Positions 15,596 through 23,691 of a stretch of DNA of 64,000 bases are shown piece after piece. Each line of letters opens with the position of its first letter. Position 1 is the first letter of the stretch. The stretch is from NCBI GenBank assembly GCA_041739345.1, contig JBGSNZ010000038.1:1-64000 (forward strand), in the 5' to 3' direction. Origin of the DNA: DIGJ01 sp041739345 (lineage in GTDB: Bacteria > Bacillota > Clostridia > Lachnospirales > Lachnospiraceae). A program made the position numbers and the translations under genes. The notes under the pieces are model-generated. The model did no database searches. It was not told where the DNA came from and saw only the letters and a list, made by a program, of their open reading frames with translations.

Positions 15596-18226
15596 TTATT
15601 TGTTGTTCAATGCTGCCTGTGCTGCTGCTAATCTTGCGATTGGCACACGGAATGGTGAGCAAGAAACATAGTTAAGACCGATCTTATGGCAGAATTCAAC
15701 GCTAGATGGATCTCCACCGTGTTCTCCACAGATACCTAACTTAATGTTTGGTCTTGCAGCACGTCCTTTTTCTGCTGCCATTTTAACTAACTGGCCAACA
15801 CCTGTTTGGTCTAATCTTGCAAATGGATCTGATTCATAGATCTTAGCTTGATAGTAAGAATCTAAGAATTTACCAGCATCATCACGAGAGAAACCAAATG
15901 TCATCTGAGTTAAGTCATTTGTACCGAAGGAGAAGAATTCAGCTTCTTCAGCAATTGTCTCTGCTACTAATGCAGCACGAGGAATTTCGATCATAGTACC
16001 GATGTGGTATTCAATATCGGAATTCATTTCTTTTTTAACTAATTCAGCTGTCTCTACAACAATGTCTTTTACAAATTTTAATTCTTTCTTTTCGCCAACC
16101 AATGGAATCATGATTTCAGGAATGATATCAAATCCTTTTTCATTCTTAACTTCGATAGCTGCTTCCATTACGGCTCTTGTCTGCATTCTAGCGATTTCTG
16201 GGTAAGTAACGGCAAGACGGCATCCACGATGTCCCATCATAGGGTTAAACTCGTGTAAATCATCACATTTTGCTTTTACATCTGCAACTGTAAGTCCCAT
16301 ATCTTTTGCTAATGCAATGATATCTTCTTCATCAGTAGGAACAAATTCATGAAGAGGTGGATCTAAATAACGAACGGTCATAGGCTTTCCTTCAAGTACT
16401 TCATACATAGCTTTGAAGTCACTTTTCTGGAAAGGAATTAATTCGTTAAGAGCTGCTTCTCTAGCTTCTACATTATCAGAAAGGATCATCTTACGAATCT
16501 TAGGAATTCTTTCTGCATCAAAGAACATATGCTCTGTACGGCAAAGACCAATACCTTCAGCACCTAATTCAACAGCTTTTGCTGTATCAGCAGGAGTATC
16601 TGCATTTGTACGAACAGCTAATGTTCTGAACTTATCAGCCCATCCCATAATGCGTTCAAAGTTTCCACTTACTGAAGCTTCTTCTGTAGCGATATCGCCT
16701 TTATAGATTTTACCAGTAGAACCATCTAAAGAGATATAATCTCCTTCATGGAAGGTATGTCCACCAAGAGAGAATTCTTTTGCTTCTTCATTGATTTTGA
16801 TTTCTCCACAACCAGATACACAGCAAGTACCCATACCACGAGCAACTACAGCTGCGTGAGATGTCATACCACCACGAACAGTTAAGATACCACGAGCTGC
16901 ATGCATGCCTTCGATATCTTCTGGAGAAGTTTCAAGACGAACAAGAATAACTCTTTCGCCTTTACCGCCTATACCAGCTTCTTTCGCTTCATCTGCAGTA
17001 AAGTATACTTTACCAGCAGCAGCTCCAGGAGATGCTGGAAGAGCAGAACCAATAACTTCGCCAGCTTTTAAAGCTGCAACGTTGAATGTTGGGTGAAGTA
17101 ACTGATCTAAAGATTTTGCTTCAATACGTATAACTGCTTGTTCTTCTGTGATTTTTCCTTCATCAACTAAATCGCAAGCAATCTGAAGAGCAGCTGGAGC
17201 TGTTCTCTTACCGTTACGAGTCTGTAAGAAGAATAATTTTCCTTCTTCAATTGTGAATTCCATATCCTGCATATCTGCAAAATGTGCTTCTAATTTCATA
17301 GCTAAATCTATGAACTGTGCATAGCATTCTGGCATATCATTCTCTAAATGAGTAATAGGAAGTGGTGTACGAACACCAGCAACTACGTCTTCACCCTGAG
17401 CATTGATTAAGTATTCACCATAAATACCTTTTGCTCCAGTAGATGGATTACGAGTAAATGCAACACCAGTTCCTGATGTTTCACCCTTATTACCAAATAC
17501 CATGGTCTGTACGTTTACAGCAGTTCCCCAATCGCCAGGAATATCATTCATACGACGATATACAATAGCACGAGGGTTGTCCCATGAACGGAATACTGCT
17601 TTTACAGCTCCCATTAATTGTTCTTTTGGTTCCTGTGGGAATTCTTCCCCATTCATTGCATCTTTATATACTTTTTTAAATTTATTAGCTAATTCTTTTA
17701 AATCTTGTGCAGTTAAGTCTGTGTCAAAATGAACACCTTTTTCTTCTTTCATTGCATCAATGATTTTTTCAAAGTGAGATTTTGGTACTTCCATAACTAC
17801 GTCAGAATACATCTGGATGAATCTTCTGTATGAATCATATGCAAATCTTGCATTTCCAGTTTTCTTAGCAAATCCTTCAACAGCTATATCATTTAAACCT
17901 AAGTTAAGGATGGTATCCATCATACCAGGCATAGATGCTCTAGCTCCAGAACGTACTGATACTAATAAAGGATCTTCGGTATCTCCGAATTTCTTTCCAT
18001 TAAGTTCTTCTAACCATGTGATTGCTTCAAAAATCTGATTCTGTACTTCATCAATAATTTTCTTTCCACTATTGTAATAATCCGTACAAGCTTCTGTTGT
18101 TACGGTGAATCCCTGTGGAATAGGCATTCCTAATCCGGTCATTTCAGCAAGGTTACTACCTTTACCACCAAGAAGGTTTTTCATAGTTGCATTACCTTCG
18201 TCAAACTTATAGACCCATTTTGCCAT
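15596..18226 (-). CDS. ppdK: pyruvate, phosphate dikinase
   Basis: This enzyme interconverts PEP + AMP + PPi and pyruvate + ATP + Pi; in many anaerobic clostridia it serves glycolysis together with, or in place of, pyruvate kinase. The 876-residue length is normal. The N-terminal ATP-grasp domain begins GGKGSNLAEM, the phosphohistidine domain has GGMTSHAAVVARGMG with the catalytic His, and the C-terminal TIM barrel has GICGEHGGDP with the catalytic Cys. The longest frame adds 57 residues; the start at MAKWVYKF is chosen for its GGAGGAATT site and family alignment. Pyruvate kinase lies 30 kb to the right. Confidence 0.97.
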   Translation of the reverse strand: MAKWVYKFDEGNATMKNLLGGKGSNLAEMTGLGMPIPQGFTVTTEACTDYYNSGKKIIDEVQNQIFEAITWLEELNGKKFGDTEDPLLVSVRSGARASMPGMMDTILNLGLNDIAVEGFAKKTGNARFAYDSYRRFIQMYSDVVMEVPKSHFEKIIDAMKEEKGVHFDTDLTAQDLKELANKFKKVYKDAMNGEEFPQEPKEQLMGAVKAVFRSWDNPRAIVYRRMNDIPGDWGTAVNVQTMVFGNKGETSGTGVAFTRNPSTGAKGIYGEYLINAQGEDVVAGVRTPLPITHLENDMPECYAQFIDLAMKLEAHFADMQDMEFTIEEGKLFFLQTRNGKRTAPAALQIACDLVDEGKITEEQAVIRIEAKSLDQLLHPTFNVAALKAGEVIGSALPASPGAAAGKVYFTADEAKEAGIGGKGERVILVRLETSPEDIEGMHAARGILTVRGGMTSHAAVVARGMGTCCVSGCGEIKINEEAKEFSLGGHTFHEGDYISLDGSTGKIYKGDIATEEASVSGNFERIMGWADKFRTLAVRTNADTPADTAKAVELGAEGIGLCRTEHMFFDAERIPKIRKMILSDNVEAREAALNELIPFQKSDFKAMYEVLEGKPMTVRYLDPPLHEFVPTDEEDIIALAKDMGLTVADVKAKCDDLHEFNPMMGHRGCRLAVTYPEIARMQTRAVMEAAIEVKNEKGFDIIPEIMIPLVGEKKELKFVKDIVVETAELVKKEMNSDIEYHIGTMIEIPRAALVAETIAEEAEFFSFGTNDLTQMTFGFSRDDAGKFLDSYYQAKIYESDPFARLDQTGVGQLVKMAAEKGRAARPNIKLGICGEHGGDPSSVEFCHKIGLNYVSCSPFRVPIARLAAAQAALNNK

Positions 18227-18432
18227 GTTGATAATTCCTCCTAAATTTAATTCATTGTCTGACTGCCTAACGAAAAAAAGCTCGATTCCAGTCACTCCAT
18301 AGTATTGTAGCATACTTTTTTTTGGAAAGAAAGACCTTTTTCTTTCCTTCCGCACAAAAAAACGAACCAAAAATGTGCTAATTATTAGTTTGCACAAAAG
18401 GTTCTATAAAAAACATATTTTGTTCTGCATTT
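18227..18432 (-). promoter_or_regulatory. long structured leader of ppdK
   Basis: About 200 nt separate the -10 box from the ppdK start. The leader contains two foldable segments: a dyad of GGAAAGAAA with TTTCTTTCC around 18325-18348, and AACC..TGTGC with GCACA..GGTT around 18364-18404. No known riboswitch is recognised. A long leader on a key glycolytic gene may regulate it after initiation. Confidence 0.35.
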
Positions 18433-18461
18433 ATATTACCACAAAAATACAATTTTTTCAA
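18433..18461 (-). promoter_or_regulatory. sigma-A type promoter of ppdK
   Basis: TTGAAA (18456-18461), 17 bp, TAATAT (18433-18438) on the minus strand, in an A/T-rich context. Confidence 0.6.
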
Positions 18462-18558
18462 GTCTTGTGATAAGTGAAAAATAAGTGTAAAATCTTGAGT
18501 TACCTGGAATAAATATAGTTAAGTGGGAAACATTTCTTTTAGAAAGGAAATAAATAAT

Positions 18559-19056
18559 ATGCCTAAGGAATTACCAAAAGATCTCACCAGTAATCTGCTT
18601 GCACTCTTATCTTCAAATACACAAACTTCCCTTCAAAGTATCCTTGAATTAAATTCATACACCCAAAAATTTGGAGTTGTTCTTAGCAAAGAAGAAAGCC
18701 TCCTTCTTTTAGAAGCACGAAAAAACACATTAAAAGTTCAGGAGCGCATTGAATTTAGCGAAGGAATCCTTCCTAAACTCGTCTTTGCCTTCTGCGATTC
18801 TCCTTATATTTATCAGGATAATTATTCCGATACATTAGAACGCCTACAGGATATCTTTTATTTATATAAAAACGAATCCCTGGATGAATTATCGGATGAT
18901 GAACTGATTGAGGAAATGAAGATGGATTTTGACGGAATTTGCGAAGGTTCTCTTGATTATTTAGAAGATACTTGTTTAGAATCGTTTGCCAGAGAAATTC
19001 GTGAAGGTACGCGCAAATTTATTGGTCTTTATGGGGAGGAGGAAGATGAATATTAA
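18559..19056 (+). CDS. DUF6323 family protein
   Basis: A soluble, acidic 165-residue protein with the pattern EARKNTLK, GILPKLVFAFCDSPYI, DTLERLQDIFYLYKNESLDELSDDELI and CEGSLDYLE, which I recognise as the DUF6323 family of Lachnospiraceae. The function is unknown. The start at M13 of the longest frame is chosen for its AAAGGA site. It overlaps the next gene by 11 nt; the two families are regularly paired, so a shared complex is a reasonable inference. The frame is fully open and mostly alpha-helical by composition. Confidence 0.75.
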   Translation: MPKELPKDLTSNLLALLSSNTQTSLQSILELNSYTQKFGVVLSKEESLLLLEARKNTLKVQERIEFSEGILPKLVFAFCDSPYIYQDNYSDTLERLQDIFYLYKNESLDELSDDELIEEMKMDFDGICEGSLDYLEDTCLESFAREIREGTRKFIGLYGEEEDEY

Positions 19057-19906
19057 TCCTGAACTTTTGCTTCCTATTGTCGCAAAATTAAGCGAAGCAT
19101 ACACAAGTAAAGAAAGTTCCTCCATCTCTTATAATGCAGCAAGACAACTGATGGGTGCTGTTCTTTACTGTCTGAATGAAAATGAGTCTACAAATGAAAT
19201 ACCAAATACCGCTGCACTAACTAATACTGAAAACGAAACGGACCTGTTTGCAGCTTACAAAGAAGGCTATCAGCTCGTTCTTAAAAAGGTTTGCAAAGCA
19301 AAAGATATTTATAATGATTTAATAGCAACTTTTAATAGCTTTGGTAATAGTTTTCTAAAAGACACGATACAAGAAGGTATGCCTGCCTTCTTTTTATACT
19401 ACGATGCAAAGTTTAATCCACAAAACCATATCCTAACACTGGATTACTCCACACTGAAATCCACAGATTCATTACAAGGTGTTGATACTATCTTACAATA
19501 CTTAACTTATATAAAATTGGAGCAAGACTTCTTTTCCGCCCTACCATGTGAATACATTCACTCCATTTTAAACGGATATCAAGAAGATTATACTGACTTA
19601 CCTATAAACATATGTGAAATTGTCTTTCACCATCTCTTAGCTTGCACTCTGATTGAAAAAGACCTATCAACTACACGCTTTGATAAAGAAGATATAGAAA
19701 AAGCCTCCGACTACTTACTCACGCATACCAAAGCTGAAATAAATGCCGATCTCACAAGGTTAACTAAATTTCTTGTAAAAACTGCTTACCAGAATAATCC
19801 AGAACTTTTTGATTATCTAGCTAGCAATATTGCTGACTTTACTACCTCACTATTAAACGCCGCTAAGCATGACTGTTTGCACACGATTTTTTATTTGAAT
19901 GAATAA
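19046..19906 (+). CDS. DUF6179 family protein
   Basis: A 286-residue helical protein beginning MNINPELLLPIVAKLSEAYT, with SSISYNAARQLMGAVLYCL near the N-terminus, FFLYYDAKFNPQ in the middle, and LDYSTLKSTDSLQGVDTI after it. This matches the DUF6179 family found next to DUF6323 genes. The start is set at 19046 because GGAGGAGGA lies just upstream inside the previous gene, giving translational coupling. The function is unknown. Loss of one partner in any genome would argue against a two-protein complex. Confidence 0.72.
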   Translation: MNINPELLLPIVAKLSEAYTSKESSSISYNAARQLMGAVLYCLNENESTNEIPNTAALTNTENETDLFAAYKEGYQLVLKKVCKAKDIYNDLIATFNSFGNSFLKDTIQEGMPAFFLYYDAKFNPQNHILTLDYSTLKSTDSLQGVDTILQYLTYIKLEQDFFSALPCEYIHSILNGYQEDYTDLPINICEIVFHHLLACTLIEKDLSTTRFDKEDIEKASDYLLTHTKAEINADLTRLTKFLVKTAYQNNPELFDYLASNIADFTTSLLNAAKHDCLHTIFYLNE

Positions 19907-19988
19907 AGATTATTGCAAAATACTTCGGTCTTATCTCATACTTACAAGAAATTAGAATTTGTTTTTTAAGTTTATTTCTCCACTATCA

Positions 19989-20070
19989 GTTCAAACGCAC
20001 GGACTGCCCTATTTGAAAACATTCGGGAGAAAATTAGTGTTTTCAAAAAGGGCAGTCCGTGCGTTTGAAC
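19989..20070. repeat. 33-bp near-perfect hairpin between convergent genes
   Basis: The arm at 19989-20021 is the reverse complement of 20038-20070 with one mismatch in 33; the loop is 16 nt. It begins GTTCAAACGCACGGACTGCC. No U-run follows, so it is not a standard intrinsic terminator. It lies between the end of the DUF6179 gene and the end of glyS. Possibilities are a bidirectional transcription barrier or a dispersed palindromic element. Confidence 0.8.
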
Positions 20071-20095
20071 GTCATATTGGAATCAATGAAATTAA

Positions 20096-21484
20096 TTAAA
20101 ATTCAAATTTCTTCTCAAAGTAAGCCTTTAAATCTTCAATTTTTACTCTTTCTTGTTCCATCGTATCACGGTCACGAACCGTTACTGCATGATCTTCTTG
20201 CGAATCAAAATCATAGGTTACACAGAAAGGAGTACCAATTTCATCTTGTCTTCTATATCTTTTACCAATGTTTCCTCTGTCATCAAATTCGCAGTTGTAA
20301 ATCTTGCTTAAATCGGTAAATACAGATTCTGCACCTTCTCCTAATTTCTTAGACAATGGCAATACACCAATCTTAACAGGTGCAAGTGATGGATGGAATC
20401 GAAGTACAGTACGAACATCTCCGCCTTCTAATTCTTCTTCATCATATGCGCCACAAAGGAATGCAAGGGTTACACGGTCTGCACCTAATGATGGCTCAAT
20501 AACGTATGGAATGTATTTTATTTTCTTTTCATCATCAAAATAATCCAAAGGCTGACCGGATACATTCTGATGTTGTGTTAAGTCATAATCTGTTCTGTCA
20601 GCGATACCCCATAATTCTCCCCAACCAAATGGGAATAAAAATTCAATATCTGTCGTTGCTTTACTATAGAAGGATAACTCTGCTGCATCGTGATCACGAA
20701 CACGCATTTCTTCTTCTTTCATACCTAATGTTTTTAACCAGTTAATACAGAATTCTTTCCAATATCCAAACCATTCAAGATCAGTATCTGGTTCACAGAA
20801 AAATTCTAATTCCATCTGTTCAAATTCTCTGGTACGGAATGTAAAGTTACCCGGTGTAATTTCATTACGGAAGGATTTACCTACCTGACCGATACCAAAC
20901 GGAATTTTCTTTCTGGAGGTTCTTTGTACATTTTTAAAGTTTACAAAGATACCTTGAGCTGTTTCTGGTCTTAAATATACTGTATTTTTTGCATCTTCCG
21001 TTACACCTTGGAATGTTTTAAACATAAGATTAAACTGACGAATATCGGTAAAGTTATGTTTTCCACAGGTAGGGCATGCGATATTTTTTTCTTCGATGTA
21101 CTTTGCCATTTCTTCATTAGACCAAGCATCTACACTGCCTTCAATGGTAATTCCATTTTCATGCATGTAATCCTCAATAATCTTGTCTGCACGAAATCTT
21201 TCATGACATTCTTTGCAATCCATTAATGGGTCTGAAAAGCTTCCAAGATGTCCAGATGCTACCCAAGTCTGAGGATTCATAAGAATAGCACAATCAACGC
21301 CAACGTTGTATGGATTTTCCTGAATGAATTTTTTCCACCAAGCTTTTTTTACATTGTTCTTTAATTCAACTCCAAGATTTCCGTAATCCCATGTATTTGC
21401 AAGACCTCCGTAAATTTCAGATCCAGGATATACGAATCCTCTTGCCTTTGCTAATGCAACGATTTTTTCCATTGTTTTTTCCAT
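20096..21484 (-). CDS. glyQS: glycyl-tRNA synthetase, single-chain (alpha2) type
   Basis: This class II aminoacyl-tRNA synthetase charges tRNA-Gly. The 462-residue length and GSEIYGGLANTWDYGNLG at residues 22-39 mark the archaeal/eukaryotic-like alpha2 form. Further motifs are a Cys pair CPTCGKH of the insertion, motif 2 FRNEITPGNFTFRTREFEQMELEFF, and motif 3 GADRVTLAFL. The anticodon-binding domain follows at the C-terminus. AGGAGAG precedes the ATG. No T-box leader is visible upstream. Confidence 0.96.
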   Translation of the reverse strand: MEKTMEKIVALAKARGFVYPGSEIYGGLANTWDYGNLGVELKNNVKKAWWKKFIQENPYNVGVDCAILMNPQTWVASGHLGSFSDPLMDCKECHERFRADKIIEDYMHENGITIEGSVDAWSNEEMAKYIEEKNIACPTCGKHNFTDIRQFNLMFKTFQGVTEDAKNTVYLRPETAQGIFVNFKNVQRTSRKKIPFGIGQVGKSFRNEITPGNFTFRTREFEQMELEFFCEPDTDLEWFGYWKEFCINWLKTLGMKEEEMRVRDHDAAELSFYSKATTDIEFLFPFGWGELWGIADRTDYDLTQHQNVSGQPLDYFDDEKKIKYIPYVIEPSLGADRVTLAFLCGAYDEEELEGGDVRTVLRFHPSLAPVKIGVLPLSKKLGEGAESVFTDLSKIYNCEFDDRGNIGKRYRRQDEIGTPFCVTYDFDSQEDHAVTVRDRDTMEQERVKIEDLKAYFEKKFEF

Positions 21485-21624
21485 GTTATAACTCTCCTGT
21501 CTTATTTATATACTTACCGAAGTATTTGTATCTTTTTATGCTTTATGTACCTATGTATACCGTTCCTTCTAGTGTTATTTAGGAAGGGGATTCTTGTTTA
21601 TTTTACCCTTTCAGGCATATATTT

Positions 21625-22365
21625 TCAATATAAATTTTCTATAAAAGAAATTGAATGAAACGTGTGTCCTACATATACCGATAAATATCTTGCTGCACAC
21701 ACTCTTAAGTTTTCCATTACAGTTTCACTTACATGAAAAGTGAAAAGTTTTTCTATATTAGAGGCTATAATAAATTGAAGGGTATAAACGGTGGCCTCAT
21801 CAATATTAACGAGGTCCTTTACCTGTGCTTTGCAACTTTCGCAAACCAATCCACCTGCATTTGCACTAAATAAAATTCCAGGTTCTCCCTTACCGCATTT
21901 CACACATTCGAACACCTGTGGTGCTTCTCCATTAATAGCCATGCTTTTAAATTCAAATATATAGCGGATCAATGCATAAGGAATTGTTTTTTTGCTAAGC
22001 GCACGAAGTGATTGATACAAAAGTTTGAGGAATTGAGTTCCATCCACATTTTCTCTGGTAAGATAATCGGCAAACTCACAAAAATACATCCCGTAATAAA
22101 TTGCATCTAAATCCGTACGTAATGCTTCAAAATAATTTGTGATGTCTGCAGCAACTACCGTATAGGAACTCTTTCCCTGATAAATTTGAAACGTTCCAAA
22201 AGCAAAGGGCTGACTACACGCAAGTAAGGCGCAATTTGGTCTTCTTGCGCCTTTTGCAAATGCTGCTATTTTTCCATGTTCCTTTGTAAGTATTACAAGC
22301 CTCTTGTCATATTCCCCTACCGATGTGGAAGAAAGTACCATTCCCATAATACTTTCCTGATTCAT
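21625..22365 (-). CDS. recO: DNA repair protein RecO
   Basis: RecO helps RecFOR load RecA on single-stranded DNA. The 246-residue protein has the N-terminal OB fold (GMVLSSTSVGEYDKRLVILTKEHGK), the ARRPNCALLACSQPF stretch, and a zinc finger with CVKCGK and CESCK. The start at MNQESIM is chosen for its AGGAGA site and family alignment. The longer frame is only the overlap with the yqzL-like gene. Order era, yqzL-like, recO matches Bacillus. Confidence 0.93.
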   Translation of the reverse strand: MNQESIMGMVLSSTSVGEYDKRLVILTKEHGKIAAFAKGARRPNCALLACSQPFAFGTFQIYQGKSSYTVVAADITNYFEALRTDLDAIYYGMYFCEFADYLTRENVDGTQFLKLLYQSLRALSKKTIPYALIRYIFEFKSMAINGEAPQVFECVKCGKGEPGILFSANAGGLVCESCKAQVKDLVNIDEATVYTLQFIIASNIEKLFTFHVSETVMENLRVCAARYLSVYVGHTFHSISFIENLY

Positions 22366-22486
22366 ACGTTTTTTCTCCTTCTTCGCTTTGGATTGACTCA
22401 GCGCTTTCATTCGCACAGGCGTAAAGTAAATATGCATCTACGCTTCCCGTTTGTTCAAATACATTCCAATATTCTACATCTTTCAT
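22307..22486 (-). CDS. YqzL-like small protein between era and recO
   Basis: A 59-codon gene starts at 22486 (AGGGGGTG ribosome site 8 nt upstream) and encodes MKDVEYWNVFEQTGSVDAYL followed by LYACANE. The W-x-x-F-x-x-T-G-S-x-D-x-Y-L-L pattern is that of YqzL, the short protein encoded between era and recO in Bacillus. Here a C-terminal extension of about 30 residues overlaps the recO start by 59 nt in another frame. The function of YqzL is unknown. Confidence 0.75.
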   Translation of the reverse strand: MKDVEYWNVFEQTGSVDAYLLYACANESAESIQSEEGEKTYESGKYYGNGTFFHIGRGI

Positions 22487-22561
22487 AAAAGTGCACCCCC
22501 TAAATATTTAATTTCAATACTATTAGGTTTGCCACTTGAAGCTTTCATATACCTTTTTTTC

Positions 22562-23467
22562 CTACAATTCTTTTTTGTTATAACCATAATTTTTCATGAG
22601 AAAATCACTATCTCTCCAATCCTTCTTTACCTTTACCCAAAGCTGCAAGTTAACCTTGGTATCTAGTAAATTTTCTATTTCCACACGTGCATCACTACCG
22701 ATTGCTTTTATCATCGCACCTTGCTTACCAATAATCATCCCTTTGTGAGTATCTCGTTCACACACAATGGTTGCATCGATATCCGTGATATGTCCGTGTC
22801 TTCTCGTTTTCATCTGGTCAATCGCAACGGCGATTCCATGCGGAATTTCATCATCCATTCTACGAAGTACCTTTTCACGAATCAGTTCCGATACAATTTG
22901 GCGCTCCGGCTGATCTGTAACGGTATCTTCATCATAAAATTGAGGTCCAACTTTTAGATATTTAAATATCGTTTCCACTAAGTTATCGGTATTTTCCCCT
23001 TTTAATGCGGATACTGGAACAATCTCTGCAAAGTTGCAAATATCTTTGTACTTATCAATAAAGATAAGAATTTCTTCTTTTTTTACCGTATCAATCTTAT
23101 TAATTACTAAGATTACGGGTGTTTTTAAGTTGGATAATTGCTCTGCAATGTGGCGTTCACCCGCTCCAATAAATGTAGAAGGTTCTACCAGCCAAAGCAC
23201 TACATCTACTTCACCAAGCGTTCTTTCCGCAACCGATACCATATATTCACCAAGTTTATTCTTCGCCTTATGAATTCCAGGTGTATCTAAGAAAATGATC
23301 TGTCCCTTTTCACTCGTGTATACCGTTTGGATACGATTTCTCGTTGTCTGTGGTTTATCTGATGTGATTGCAATTTTCATTCCAATCAGTTTATTCATCA
23401 GTGTGGACTTTCCTACATTGGGACGACCAATTAAGGTTACAAATCCAGATTTAAATTCGTTTTCCAT
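22562..23467 (-). CDS. era: GTPase Era
   Basis: This essential ribosome-assembly GTPase binds the 3' end of 16S rRNA. The 301-residue protein shows G1 GRPNVGKST, G2 around TTRNRIQTV, G3 DTPGIH and G4 NKID, then a KH domain with GKQGAMIKAIG and VNLQLWVKVKKDWR. The start at MENEFKSG is chosen because GGGAG lies 9 nt upstream. That GGGAG is part of the last copy of a tandem repeat (23476-23540), so the repeat supplies the ribosome site. Confidence 0.96.
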   Translation of the reverse strand: MENEFKSGFVTLIGRPNVGKSTLMNKLIGMKIAITSDKPQTTRNRIQTVYTSEKGQIIFLDTPGIHKAKNKLGEYMVSVAERTLGEVDVVLWLVEPSTFIGAGERHIAEQLSNLKTPVILVINKIDTVKKEEILIFIDKYKDICNFAEIVPVSALKGENTDNLVETIFKYLKVGPQFYDEDTVTDQPERQIVSELIREKVLRRMDDEIPHGIAVAIDQMKTRRHGHITDIDATIVCERDTHKGMIIGKQGAMIKAIGSDARVEIENLLDTKVNLQLWVKVKKDWRDSDFLMKNYGYNKKEL

Positions 23468-23475
23468 ATACTTAT

Positions 23476-23668
23476 GCTCCCGTCTGTGTACTTTGCACAC
23501 CTTTCAATCAGGGCAGTGTGATTCTTTCGCATCACACTTTGCTCCCGTCCGTGTGCTTTGCACACCTTTCAATCAGGGAAGTGTGATACTTTTTCACACT
23601 TTGCTCCCGTCTGTGTGCGAAGCACGCCCTCCAAATCAGGGCAGTGTGATTGTTTCGCATCACACTTT
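23476..23668. repeat. three tandem ~65-bp repeats with internal hairpins before era
   Basis: Units are 23476-23540, 23541-23602 and 23603-23668, each starting GCTCCCGTC on the plus strand, plus a partial fourth copy from 23669. Each unit can form two hairpins, one from GTGTGC-TTT-GCACAC-type and one from GTGTGA..TCACAC-type arms, with changes on both sides of the stem in unit 2. The array fills the gap between the M16 peptidase gene and era; on the minus strand each unit carries GACGGGAGC. Confidence 0.85.
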
Positions 23669-23691
23669 GCTCCCTGCCTGCTTGCTTCAAA

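Noticed and set aside
21485..21624. T-box leader expected before glyS
   Set aside because: No AGGGTGG-type T-box core or specifier-loop structure was found upstream of the start.
23476..23685. Possible CRISPR array from regularly spaced repeats
   Set aside because: Units are directly adjacent with no unique spacers, only three copies are present, and no cas genes are near.
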